Origin: Geobacteraceae bacterium
Lineage (GTDB): Bacteria > Desulfobacterota > Desulfuromonadia > Geobacterales > Pseudopelobacteraceae
NCBI GenBank assembly: GCA_025355325.1
Contig: JANXZX010000191.1
Location: 1 to 45,886 of the forward strand
DNA: 45,886 bases
Direction of reading: 5' to 3'
Position numbers and translations under genes: made by a program. The notes beneath the pieces are model-generated. The model was not told the DNA's origin, searched no databases, and saw nothing but the letters and a program-made list of their open reading frames with translations. Position 1 is the first letter of the stretch. Every line of letters begins with the position of its first letter. This document shows positions 34,964-43,057 of the stretch, piece after piece.

Positions 34964-35263
34964 GTGAGTGATATTCCGGAGATAATTGAATCGTCGATTG
35001 ACAAGAAGAATCTTGACTTCATCCTGGATATTCCCTTGCAGGTAACTGTAGAGTTGGGAAGAACCAAAATGTTGGTCAAGGATATACTGCAACTCAATCA
35101 GGGCGCAGTTGTAGAGTTGACGAAACTGGCAGGTGAACCGCTGGATATTTTTGTCAACTCCAAGCTGGTTGCACGAGGTGAAGCCGTTGTTGTCAATGAA
35201 AAGTTTGGTGTTAGACTTGTAGATATTGTCACTCCTAACGAACGGGTGGAGAAAATTTTGTGA
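34964..35263 (+). CDS. fliN: Flagellar motor switch protein FliN
   Basis: A 99-residue protein that is essentially one SpoA domain: ILDIPLQVTVELGRTKMLVK, then ILQLNQGAVVELTKLAGEPL and VNEKFGVRLVDIV. It forms the lower C-ring with FliM and docks FliH-FliI. GTG start with GGGGG five bases upstream. Its stop overlaps the fliO GTG by four bases. Confidence 0.95.
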   Translation: MSDIPEIIESSIDKKNLDFILDIPLQVTVELGRTKMLVKDILQLNQGAVVELTKLAGEPLDIFVNSKLVARGEAVVVNEKFGVRLVDIVTPNERVEKIL

Positions 35264-35679
35264 AAGGTGCGGCTTCCGCACTCCTTCTCTTCCTACCCTC
35301 CATAGTGTCTGCTGCTGACAGCTCCGGACAGGAGTTCAGTTTTCTTGCAAGCTTTTTACAAATGATCGCGGCCTTGGCCCTGGTTGTCGGACTTATTCTG
35401 ATTATCTGGCACTATTCCAGCAAACTCATGAAAGGTCTGCCGGGCGGCCACCAACTGATCTCAAAACATATCCGCCTGATTGAGACCCGCTATCTCGGCC
35501 CAAAAAAAGCTCTTTTGCTGGTTGAGGTTGAGGGGGAATACCTGCTGTTATCCAGCACGGACACCAGCCTGACGCTCATCAAACAGATTGATATGCTGGA
35601 AGAGATCGACATAATTGAAGAAAATCCGGAGCAGAGCCGTTTCGCCACACTACTGACGCGCTTGAGACAGACACCATGA
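35260..35679 (+). CDS. fliO: Flagellar export-gate assembly protein FliO
   Basis: A 139-residue small membrane protein with a signal-like N-terminus (ALLLFLPSIVSAAD), one transmembrane helix at about 30-52 (MIAALALVVGLILIIWHYSS) and a cytoplasmic tail with the FliO motif IRLIETRYLGPKKALLLVEV. It helps assemble the FliP ring. GTG start overlapping the fliN stop; its own stop overlaps fliP (ATGA). Confidence 0.88.
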   Translation: MKGAASALLLFLPSIVSAADSSGQEFSFLASFLQMIAALALVVGLILIIWHYSSKLMKGLPGGHQLISKHIRLIETRYLGPKKALLLVEVEGEYLLLSSTDTSLTLIKQIDMLEEIDIIEENPEQSRFATLLTRLRQTP

Positions 35680-36443
35680 TCACCCGGCACCTTACAAAAC
35701 GCTTCCTGATTTTTAGTTTGACCGCTCTGCTGCTGGCGGCAGGCGTCGTGGCGTATGCTGAGCCGATCGCTATTCCATCCCTTAATATCGGGGTAGGTAC
35801 CGCTACCAAACCCAATGATGTAGCGGTTACAGTTCAGATCTTCCTGCTGATGACGGTCATCTCGCTTGCGCCCGGCTTGTTGATCATGACGACCTCCTTC
35901 ACCCGCATCTCGGTAGTGCTCTCATTTTTGCGTACCGCCATGGGTACGCAATCAGCTCCTTCCAACCAGATCATTTTGTCATTGTCGATGTTTTTGACTT
36001 TCTTCATCATGACGCCGGTATGGCAGCAGATCAACAAAGAGGCGTATCAACCATGGAAAGCCCAGCAGATCAGCCAGGAGCAGGCCATGGAACGTGCCGT
36101 CAAACCGGTGCGCATGTTCATGCTCTCCCAAACACGAGAAAAAGATCTGTCGCTGTTTGTGAGCCTCTCAAAATTGCAGCGGCCGAAAAATGCCGCCGAC
36201 ATTCCGACGCTCACCATCATTCCGGCGTTCATGATTTCAGAACTGCGCACAGCATTTCAAATCGGATTTTTGATCTATATTCCCTTTATCGTTGTTGATA
36301 TGGTCGTTGCATCCGTTCTGATGTCGATGGGTATGATGATGTTGCCCCCTGTCATGATTTCGCTTCCGTTCAAAATTCTGCTCTTTGTTTTGGTGGATGG
36401 CTGGGGACTGGTGATTAGCTCACTGGTAAAAAGTTTTGGGTAG
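35676..36443 (+). CDS. fliP: Flagellar export-gate protein FliP
   Basis: A 255-residue inner-membrane protein with a cleavable signal peptide (LTALLLAAGVVAYAEP) and four membrane helices. The family motifs are LLIMTTSFTRISVVLSFLR, NQIILSLSMFLTFFIMTPVW and PAFMISELRTAFQIGFLIYI. Five FliP copies form the core of the export channel. ATGA overlap with fliO. Confidence 0.96.
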   Translation: MITRHLTKRFLIFSLTALLLAAGVVAYAEPIAIPSLNIGVGTATKPNDVAVTVQIFLLMTVISLAPGLLIMTTSFTRISVVLSFLRTAMGTQSAPSNQIILSLSMFLTFFIMTPVWQQINKEAYQPWKAQQISQEQAMERAVKPVRMFMLSQTREKDLSLFVSLSKLQRPKNAADIPTLTIIPAFMISELRTAFQIGFLIYIPFIVVDMVVASVLMSMGMMMLPPVMISLPFKILLFVLVDGWGLVISSLVKSFG

Positions 36444-36454
36444 GTGATAAAAAA

Positions 36455-36724
36455 ATGACACCCGAATTAGTCATACAGCTTGCCCGCCGCACCTTTGAGA
36501 CGACACTTTTGCTGTCAGCGCCACTTTTGATTGCAAGTCTTGTGGTTGGTCTGCTCATCAGTGTATTCCAGGCGGTTACCTCAATCAATGAGGCGACGCT
36601 TGCCTTTGCCCCGAAAATTATTGCCGTTATGGTTGCCATTATCATTTTTTTTCCCTGGATGATGACCTACATGAGTGACTTTACCCGTGAAATATACTCA
36701 TTCATTGCATTAATGCGGCGTTAG
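36455..36724 (+). CDS. fliQ: Flagellar export-gate protein FliQ
   Basis: An 89-residue protein with two membrane helices separated by the conserved loop FQAVTSINEATLAFAPK. It packs around the FliP-FliR core of the export gate. A weak AGGTG site precedes the ATG. Standard position between fliP and fliR. Confidence 0.95.
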   Translation: MTPELVIQLARRTFETTLLLSAPLLIASLVVGLLISVFQAVTSINEATLAFAPKIIAVMVAIIIFFPWMMTYMSDFTREIYSFIALMRR

Positions 36725-36730
36725 CCTCGC

Positions 36731-37525
36731 ATGATCCCGCTCCTCCCCTTTCCAACAATTCGCGAAGTCATATGCTTCATGCTGGTATTAAGTCGAGTAG
36801 CCGGTATATTTGCTGCGATACCGGTATTTGGCGGTCACGGGGTGTCGACCCGCATCAAAGTATTTGCAGTCTTTATGATAACGCTGGTCTGCTTTCCGAC
36901 GCTCTCAGTTGCACTTCCTCAAGTGCCGTCCGATGCTTTCAGTTTTGCCCTGCTAATATTGTGCGAAGTTGCTGTCGGCCTCTCTCTGGGTTTCATTACC
37001 CAAATATTATTTGCCGCCGTAGAATTCAGCGGCCAGATCATCGGGATGCAGATGGGACTGACCATATCATCAATTATAGATCCCACCCGAGGCATTCAAA
37101 TTCAAATTATGTCCGTAGTGCAGACCCTGTTTGCGACCTTGGCGTTTCTGTCGTTCAATATCCATCATCTGTTTATCCGCGCCGTTGTGGATAGCTTTAA
37201 AGTGATACCGCTTGGAGGGTGGCATATGAGCGGCGAATTGGTGAATTTCTTTGTCACACGCACGGCAGATATTTTTATTATCGGAATCCGCCTGGCCGCA
37301 CCGGTAATGGTGTCATTGCTCCTCGCCACCGTGGCGCTCGGCGTTATGGCGCGGGCATTCCCGCAGATGAATATTTTTATGATCAGCCTGCCGCTCAATA
37401 TCGGCTTGGGACTGCTCATTTTGGGAATGACCCTGACCATCTTTTTTCACGTTCTTCAAGTATCATTCGGACATATGTCCGGGCAAATTGACACACTCTA
37501 CCGTCTCATGACAAAGGGGGGATGA
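36731..37525 (+). CDS. fliR: Flagellar export-gate protein FliR
   Basis: A 264-residue inner-membrane protein with several membrane helices. Typical segments are LVLSRVAGIFAAIPVFGG, GFITQILFAAVEFSGQIIG and ARAFPQMNIFMISLPLNIGL. One FliR completes the FliP5-FliQ4-FliR1 gate. Its stop TGA (37523-37525) forms an ATGA with an ATG at 37522 that opens only a four-codon frame; the true flhB frame follows directly. Confidence 0.95.
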   Translation: MIPLLPFPTIREVICFMLVLSRVAGIFAAIPVFGGHGVSTRIKVFAVFMITLVCFPTLSVALPQVPSDAFSFALLILCEVAVGLSLGFITQILFAAVEFSGQIIGMQMGLTISSIIDPTRGIQIQIMSVVQTLFATLAFLSFNIHHLFIRAVVDSFKVIPLGGWHMSGELVNFFVTRTADIFIIGIRLAAPVMVSLLLATVALGVMARAFPQMNIFMISLPLNIGLGLLILGMTLTIFFHVLQVSFGHMSGQIDTLYRLMTKGG

Positions 37526-37528
37526 CCT

Positions 37529-38602
37529 ACGGCTGAAGATGTAGATAAACACTCCAAGACAGAACAACCGACCGGTCAAAAACTCGGAAAGGCCCGTGAA
37601 GAGGGACCACCACCGATGAGCCAGTTGCTGACGACCTCTCTTACTCTGCTTGCGGGTATTGTCAGCCTGTACATCTTTGGCAATTTCATGATGGACGGCC
37701 TCAAGCAGAGTACCGTCAAAATTCTGTCCTCAATAAGCAGCTTCCAGATGACGGAAGCAAATATCTATCTCCTTATCCTCAAACAGTTCGGAACCGTCAT
37801 ACTCCTGCTGACACCAATCCTGGTAATCATTACGGCCACAGCCGTACTCTCGAAAATGGTCCAGGACAACGGCAATTTTGAGTTTCAGTGGTCGCGGATG
37901 AAAGTAAGTTTCAACAAGCTGAATCCATTAAGCGGCTTCAAGCGGCTGTTTAATAAAGATGCGCTTGTCGAGATGCTGAAATCACTGCTCAAACTTTTGA
38001 TTGTTGGCTGGATTTCCTACAGCGTAGTACGTGACGAAATGCAAAATATCACTTTTCTTGCAGAAGCTGATATTCAGACTATTTTTAATTTTGTAGGACA
38101 CCTCGCATTCAAAATCGTGACCCACACATGCGGGATCATGATTATTCTCGGCCTTCTTGACATGCTCTATGTCAAATGGCGCTATATTGAAAATCTCAAA
38201 ATGACCAAACAGGAAGTTAAGGACGAAGCCAAAGACGCCGAAGGAAATCCGGAAGTAAAGAGTAAAATAAAGAAGATGCAGTTTCAGATGGCCCGTCGCC
38301 GCATGATAAAAATAATTCCCTTGGCTGATGTGGTCATCACCAACCCGACTCATTTTGCGGTCGCTCTCAAATATGACCGACAAAAAATGATTGCGCCGAT
38401 CGTTCTTGCCAAGGGGATGGATATCATGGCCGAAGCGATCAAAAAGATCGCCCGTGAAAACAGCATTACCTTAGTTGAAAACCGTTTTCTTGCACGGGAA
38501 CTATACGACCAGGTCAAGGAGAACGAACCGATTCCTGAGGCTCTTTATGCTGCCGTGGCAGAAGTATTGGCGTACGTATACAAACTGAAGGGAAAAGTTT
38601 AA
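37529..38602 (+). CDS. flhB: Flagellar export switch protein FlhB, no standard start codon
   Basis: The frame encodes about 357 residues. Reading back from the first ATG (37616), the conserved FlhB N-terminus continues in frame to 37529 (AEDVDKHSKTEQPTGQKL, then GKAREEGPP), but there is no ATG, GTG or TTG before the fliR stop. A GGGGGG run at 37515-37521 is placed seven bases before ACG at 37529, where ATG would be expected. Four membrane helices (about 55-235) are followed by the cytoplasmic domain with the self-cleavage motif NPTH (VVITNPTHFAVALKYD) and IPEALYAAVAEVLAYVYKL. FlhB switches export from hook to filament substrates after FliK contact. Either initiation is at ACG, or one base is wrong or inserted here. 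Confidence 0.88.
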   Translation, partial: TAEDVDKHSKTEQPTGQKLGKAREEGPPPMSQLLTTSLTLLAGIVSLYIFGNFMMDGLKQSTVKILSSISSFQMTEANIYLLILKQFGTVILLLTPILVIITATAVLSKMVQDNGNFEFQWSRMKVSFNKLNPLSGFKRLFNKDALVEMLKSLLKLLIVGWISYSVVRDEMQNITFLAEADIQTIFNFVGHLAFKIVTHTCGIMIILGLLDMLYVKWRYIENLKMTKQEVKDEAKDAEGNPEVKSKIKKMQFQMARRRMIKIIPLADVVITNPTHFAVALKYDRQKMIAPIVLAKGMDIMAEAIKKIARENSITLVENRFLARELYDQVKENEPIPEALYAAVAEVLAYVYKLKGKV

Positions 38603-38632
38603 TTTCCTGAGATTACTCCAGTCAATTTAGGC

Positions 38633-38660
38633 TTGACAGCACGAATCAGGATGCTACTGT
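38633..38660 (+). promoter_or_regulatory. Predicted sigma-70 promoter of the binding protein/kinase pair
   Basis: TTGACA (38633-38638), a 16-base spacer and TACTGT (38655-38660), about 88 bases before the chosen ATG. The -35 is a perfect consensus. Confidence 0.6.
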
Positions 38661-38674
38661 CTCATTAAAATGAG
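38661..38674. promoter_or_regulatory. Palindrome at the predicted transcription start
   Basis: ctcatt (38661-38666) and aatgag (38669-38674) are perfect reverse complements with two bases between. It lies immediately downstream of the -10 hexamer, where a repressor would block initiation. Short, so chance is possible. Confidence 0.4.
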
Positions 38675-38747
38675 AGATAAAGGTACGTTGCCGCTGATTC
38701 CTGAGATTAACCGTGCTGCAGAATACCGGACAAGGGAGAAATGGATC

Positions 38748-39866
38748 ATGAAACGTGGAACTTTGGTAAGTATGATCATCATGACTCTGCTGTCAACCGG
38801 TTGTTCTGACAAGAAACCGATTAAAATCGGGTATCTCGGCAGCATAACCGGCAAACACAGCGACCTTGGCGTTGCCGCCCGGGATGCCGCCATGCTCGCT
38901 GTTGAACAGCTAAATGGCCAGGGAGGTTTGAATGGTCGAAAGCTTGAGCTCGTCGTGCGTGATGACACCCTTGATCCCAAAGTAGCTGCACAGAAGGCAG
39001 AAGAGCTTGTAAAGGAAGGGGTTGCGGCTATTGTGGGGCCTGTTGCCAGTTCTATGTCCAAAGCGGCCCTGCCGGTTGTCGAAAAAGCGCGGATTGTTAT
39101 GGTCAGTCCGACTTCCAGCTCAAATGAGTTGAGTGGCAAAGACGATTATTTCTTCCGCGTAATGGAGCCTAATTCCAAATTTGCCGGACATCTGGCTGAA
39201 AGTGCCCTCAAGCTTGGCGTCAAACGCCTGGCCGTTATCTACGACACCAACAACCGTCCATACACCGTTGACATCTTCCAGGTTTTCCGTGAGGCCTTTA
39301 TCAAAGGCGGCGGAACTGTTACCAACGAAGTCACCTTTGATTCGACTCAAAAAAACTCCTTTCAGTCGCTTGTCAAGCAACTGGACATCAACAAGGCCGA
39401 TGGAATCATGATGCTGGCCAACAGTGTCGATTCAATTGTCATCGCCCAGCAGATTCGCAAAGAAGGTTCAAACGTTCCCATCCTCTCCGGAGCATGCGGT
39501 ATTGCCCAGCGCGACCTTCTACAGCTGGCTGGCAAATCGTCGGAAGGTTTTATTTTCACTCTGCCGGTAAACAGCCAATCCACCGTGCCCGCTTATATTG
39601 CTTTCAAGGATGCATTCACCAAGCGGTACAACTACCCGCCCACATTTACAGCTGTACTGGCCTACGATGCCACTCAGGTGGTACTGACGTCGCTGAAAAA
39701 GAATGCCGACATTCAGGCCCTTCGTCAGACAATCAAGTCGATTCCAAAATTTGATGGCCTACAGGGGCCGATCATTCTGGATGCATTTGGCGACCCTAAT
39801 CGTCATCTGTTTGTGCTGCGTTATCGCGACGGTCTCGAAGAAGTGTTAAACGCCCCTCCCCCATGA
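38748..39866 (+). CDS. LIV-type periplasmic substrate-binding lipoprotein
   Basis: A 372-residue exported protein with a short N-terminal hydrophobic segment ending LLSTGC (Cys19, a slightly off-consensus lipobox), followed by a two-lobed type I binding fold: IKIGYLGSITGKHSDLGVAA, EQLNGQGGLNGRKLELVV and AIVGPVASSMSKAALPV. These match branched-chain amino-acid (LivJ-like) binding proteins. No ABC permease or ATPase follows; instead the stop overlaps a sensor kinase by four bases, so a sensory rather than transport role is likely. GGGAG lies nine bases before the ATG at 38748; the longer frame from 38670 is not preferred. Confidence 0.85.
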   Translation: MKRGTLVSMIIMTLLSTGCSDKKPIKIGYLGSITGKHSDLGVAARDAAMLAVEQLNGQGGLNGRKLELVVRDDTLDPKVAAQKAEELVKEGVAAIVGPVASSMSKAALPVVEKARIVMVSPTSSSNELSGKDDYFFRVMEPNSKFAGHLAESALKLGVKRLAVIYDTNNRPYTVDIFQVFREAFIKGGGTVTNEVTFDSTQKNSFQSLVKQLDINKADGIMMLANSVDSIVIAQQIRKEGSNVPILSGACGIAQRDLLQLAGKSSEGFIFTLPVNSQSTVPAYIAFKDAFTKRYNYPPTFTAVLAYDATQVVLTSLKKNADIQALRQTIKSIPKFDGLQGPIILDAFGDPNRHLFVLRYRDGLEEVLNAPPP

Positions 39867-42559
39867 AATTCGGAATCAAGCGTATCCTCTTTTTTACCAC
39901 GTTTCTTTCGGCAGCTCTGCCGATGCTTCTGGTGGGAATAGTCTCGCTCTACATGCTTAAAACGCAATTGCGCAATGAAATGGAACGCGCAAGCGTAGCA
40001 GTTTCCCTCTCAATAGCCGAGCAGATCCGATCATACCTCCGGCAACCGGTCAGAGTTCTTTCGCTTGCAAGAGACCATATTGAAAATCAATCCTACCTTG
40101 ACCCCAGCGTTGAGCAATATTTTGATGATGTTCTTCGAACTCATGACTACTTCGAGTCCATCTACCATCTCGACCGTTCAGGATTAGTCCGTCAAATCAG
40201 TAACAACTCTGATTCAGAAAGCAAATCGGATTTGCACGGTATGGACTTCTCTTCCCTGCAATCCTTTCAGGAGGCGATACGTGACAAACATCCGAGTTGG
40301 TCAAGCAGTCAGACGCTCTCAGGTGGAGAGCCGACCATAGCACTCTGTCTGGCGGCCCGGGATGGCGTTATCATGGCCAATCTTCGTCTGGTTGAGCTGT
40401 CGCGCATAATCAATGAGGCTAGCCAGAATCACTTCTACACCGCATTCATCGTCGATAAGGGAGGGCGCATTATCGCCCATCCGAACAACAGCCTTGTTGA
40501 ACGGCGCGAAAATATCGGTAATCTACCCCTGTTGCGGGAAACTTCACAAAATGTCGGCAGCGGTTTGTTTGACTTTCAGAATACACGCTACCATGCCACG
40601 GTTGTTCCAATCATCGAGACTCAGTGGAAGCTGGTTGTCGCCAAACGACTGGAAGACGCAGAGCAGCCGATTTACTACTTTGAAAGAACATTTCTGTGCG
40701 GGATCGGCATTATGTTTTTGCTGGTGTCGTTCGGTGCAGTAATAGGAAACCGCATCATCAGCAAACCATTCCGGCAGATGGAACACCAATCCAGACTGGT
40801 AGCCGAAGGGCGCTTTGATGAAGTAGCTTCGGTCGAATCCCGCTGTTATGAGATTGCTTTGCTTTCTGACACCATCAGTGCCATGGCTATGGAGGTACAG
40901 CAGCGGGAGTCCAAACTGCACGATCAGAATGACGAACTTCAGGTTACCGAGGAAATGCTGCGTTCCCAGATAGACGAATACCATGAGACCCATAATCAGC
41001 TGTTGGCGACCGAGGAAATGCTGAGGGTACAGTTGAGTGTATCCGAATCTAACCAGAGCCTTCTGGAAGAATCCAACCGCAAACTGGAAACGATGATCGA
41101 CGCATCGCCACTTGCCATCATCAGCCTCAATCAGGATGGCATTATCAGCCTCTGGAACCACTCCGCCGCTACGCTGTTCGGTTGCTCTGCGGGGGATTTA
41201 GACCACACCCTGAAAAAGCTGTTTACATCAGAAAAGGGCTATGCTGATTTTATCAGCCGTCTGCAAAACGAACAGCACCTGAGACTCCCGGAAATCCTGC
41301 TCAACTCCTTTGATGGCCGCCCTCTGGTTGTTTCGCTTATTTCTGCGCCACTTTCAACTATTCCCCTCAAGGCTGAATTTATCCTGATGGTTGAGGATGT
41401 TACCCAGCGGGCCCAGCTTGAGGAGCAACTGCGCCAGGCGCAGAAAATGGATATTGTCGGACAGTTGGCTGGCGGCATTGCCCACGATTTCAACAATATG
41501 TTGACCGGAATCATGGCGTCCGCAGAACTGATGAAACATCGCATGTCTGATGATGACCGTAACATGAAGATGGTGAACACCATTCTCAATGCGGCCGCCC
41601 GTTCGGCTCACCTGACCCGTGACCTTCTGACTTTTTCGCGCAAAGGAGTAAAGGAAAGCACCCTGGTTGCCGTTAATGACACGATATCCGCCGTCATTGG
41701 CCTTCTTGAACGCACAATTGACAAAAACATCCACCTTGTAACCAGCCTGTCAGCTGACGATCCGATTGTAATGGGTGATCAGGCCCTGCTGCAGAATGCC
41801 CTGCTTAACCTTGGTGTCAATGCCAGGGATGCCATGCCGAATGGCGGAACGCTGACCTATGACACATCAGTTACCATTCTTGATGCTGTCGCATGCCGGC
41901 TTAGCCAGATCCCGTGCAGCCCCGGGACGTACCTTCGTATTGCAGTTTCCGATACCGGAGCCGGGATCCCCAGGGAAATAATGGCGAGGATATTTGAGCC
42001 GTTTTTCACCACCAAAGAACAGGGAAAAGGGACCGGCCTTGGCTTGGCAGCGGTGTATGGGACAGTTCGCGATCACAAAGGGGGACTCACTGTCATCAGC
42101 GAACCGAGGCAGGGGACCACTTTCCACTTATTTTTGCCACTTTGCCCGGTTACCGGTAATGCCGCAGAACCGGGCGATACTATCATCAGGGGTAAAGGAG
42201 GCATCCTTCTGGTGGATGACGAGGAAATTCTCCGCCATACCGGCTGCGATCTACTGGAGGAACTCGGCTACACCGTGTTTGTGGCGGAAGATGGTGAAGA
42301 TGCTCTGAGGCAGTATGTCCAACTCAGAAGCTCTATCGATCTGGTTCTGCTCGACATGGTTATGCCAAAATTAAACGGAAAAGAGACGTTTTTTCGCTTA
42401 AGAGAGATGAACCCGGAGGTACGGGTACTCTTCTGTTCCGGTTTCAACCGCGAAGGAAACGCCAACGAGCTCGCTCAGCTTGGGGCAAAAGGCCTCATAC
42501 GGAAACCATACAGCATGAATGATCTAGGGAAAGCGATATCAGACGCCATCGTCGCTTGA
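39863..42559 (+). CDS. Hybrid sensor histidine kinase (Cache-HAMP-PAS-HisKA-HATPase-REC)
   Basis: An 898-residue membrane kinase. Domains in order: first membrane helix about 8-30, periplasmic Cache-type sensor about 35-270, second helix about 275-298, HAMP and coiled coil to about 410, PAS about 412-520, HisKA with His541 (GGIAHDFNN), HATPase with [15 protein letters not shown] and [13 protein letters not shown], and a C-terminal receiver with phospho-acceptor Asp831 ([13 protein letters not shown]) and Lys in IRKPY. There is no DNA-binding output, so it must pass the signal to another protein. It is translationally coupled to the binding protein upstream, which may present the ligand to its sensor domain (inference). 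Confidence 0.9.
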   Translation: MKFGIKRILFFTTFLSAALPMLLVGIVSLYMLKTQLRNEMERASVAVSLSIAEQIRSYLRQPVRVLSLARDHIENQSYLDPSVEQYFDDVLRTHDYFESIYHLDRSGLVRQISNNSDSESKSDLHGMDFSSLQSFQEAIRDKHPSWSSSQTLSGGEPTIALCLAARDGVIMANLRLVELSRIINEASQNHFYTAFIVDKGGRIIAHPNNSLVERRENIGNLPLLRETSQNVGSGLFDFQNTRYHATVVPIIETQWKLVVAKRLEDAEQPIYYFERTFLCGIGIMFLLVSFGAVIGNRIISKPFRQMEHQSRLVAEGRFDEVASVESRCYEIALLSDTISAMAMEVQQRESKLHDQNDELQVTEEMLRSQIDEYHETHNQLLATEEMLRVQLSVSESNQSLLEESNRKLETMIDASPLAIISLNQDGIISLWNHSAATLFGCSAGDLDHTLKKLFTSEKGYADFISRLQNEQHLRLPEILLNSFDGRPLVVSLISAPLSTIPLKAEFILMVEDVTQRAQLEEQLRQAQKMDIVGQLAGGIAHDFNNMLTGIMASAELMKHRMSDDDRNMKMVNTILNAAARSAHLTRDLLTFSRKGVKESTLVAVNDTISAVIGLLERTIDKNIHLVTSLSADDPIVMGDQALLQNALLNLGVNARDAMPNGGTLTYDTSVTILDAVACRLSQIPCSPGTYLRIAVSDTGAGIPREIMARIFEPFFTTKEQGKGTGLGLAAVYGTVRDHKGGLTVISEPRQGTTFHLFLPLCPVTGNAAEPGDTIIRGKGGILLVDDEEILRHTGCDLLEELGYTVFVAEDGEDALRQYVQLRSSIDLVLLDMVMPKLNGKETFFRLREMNPEVRVLFCSGFNREGNANELAQLGAKGLIRKPYSMNDLGKAISDAIVA

Positions 42560-42668
42560 TTTCAGAGACGTCTGCTATCGCAATCGCTTTATTTCGAGGG
42601 TTTCTGAGGCTCCGCAACCATATGAGCAGGTATTAATATTTCCAGTTAAGAAGTTAAAACCCATCCCC

Positions 42669-42704
42669 TATAACCTGACGTTATATCAATAACTATAGGT
42701 TATA
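42669..42704. repeat. Spaced inverted repeat tataacct / aggttata
   Basis: tataacct (42669-42676) and aggttata (42697-42704) are perfect reverse complements with 20 bases between. The ATAACC half site recurs in the tighter palindrome at 42755-42779, so both may bind one regulator upstream of the dicarboxylate carrier gene. Confidence 0.5.
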
Positions 42705-42754
42705 AATATATTCAACCTGCTGTAATATCGGCATTAAATCAACCAATACATCCA

Positions 42755-42779
42755 CAATCATAACCGGTGGTTATGATTG
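42755..42779. promoter_or_regulatory. Perfect 11-bp-arm palindrome upstream of the dicarboxylate carrier gene
   Basis: caatcataacc (42755-42765) and ggttatgattg (42769-42779) are perfect reverse complements around three bases. It lies about 190 bases upstream of the predicted sigma-70 promoter and about 75-100 bases upstream of a sigma-54-like site. No T run follows, so an operator or activator site is more likely than a terminator. Confidence 0.55.
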
Positions 42780-42852
42780 CTTCCAGCCAAACTTCCTTAC
42801 ACTCACCATAATTTATTAATAATTACAGCAATTTAAAGCCTTTCCGGACATT

Positions 42853-42868
42853 TGGCATGCTCCATGCT
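42853..42868 (+). promoter_or_regulatory. Sigma-54-like promoter candidate upstream of the dicarboxylate carrier gene
   Basis: TGGCATG, four bases, ATGCT: GG (42854-42855) and GC (42866-42867) are ten bases apart as required, with two departures from TGGCACG-N4-TTGCW. Weaker than the flgB site; the leader to the ATG would be about 180 bases. Confidence 0.35.
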
Positions 42869-42970
42869 CAAGTGATGCTGAGTGTTGAAAAGAAATTCCA
42901 CTTAAATTCGCAGACCATATCAAACATTTGGAATAGTAGATTAATAAGTGACAAGTGCCACAGATCATTT

Positions 42971-42998
42971 TTGACACTCATTTTCCGGGTGATACACT
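42971..42998 (+). promoter_or_regulatory. Predicted sigma-70 promoter of the dicarboxylate carrier gene
   Basis: TTGACA (42971-42976), a 16-base spacer and TACACT (42993-42998), 60 bases before the ATG. A small palindrome cacttcaagtg (42995-43005) covers the -10 edge and start point. Confidence 0.6.
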
Positions 42999-43057
42999 TC
43001 AAGTGGAGAATGTTTTAAGGGACAAACGCAGCAAAAAAATGAAGGAGGTTTAAAATC

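Larger units (their letters stand above)
42560..42850. other. Non-coding gap after the hybrid kinase
   Basis: First 290 bases of the 498-base gap before the dicarboxylate carrier gene. AT-rich, with no credible gene. It contains the inverted repeats listed separately at 42669-42704 and 42755-42779. I see no convincing terminator for the kinase gene. Confidence 0.5.
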
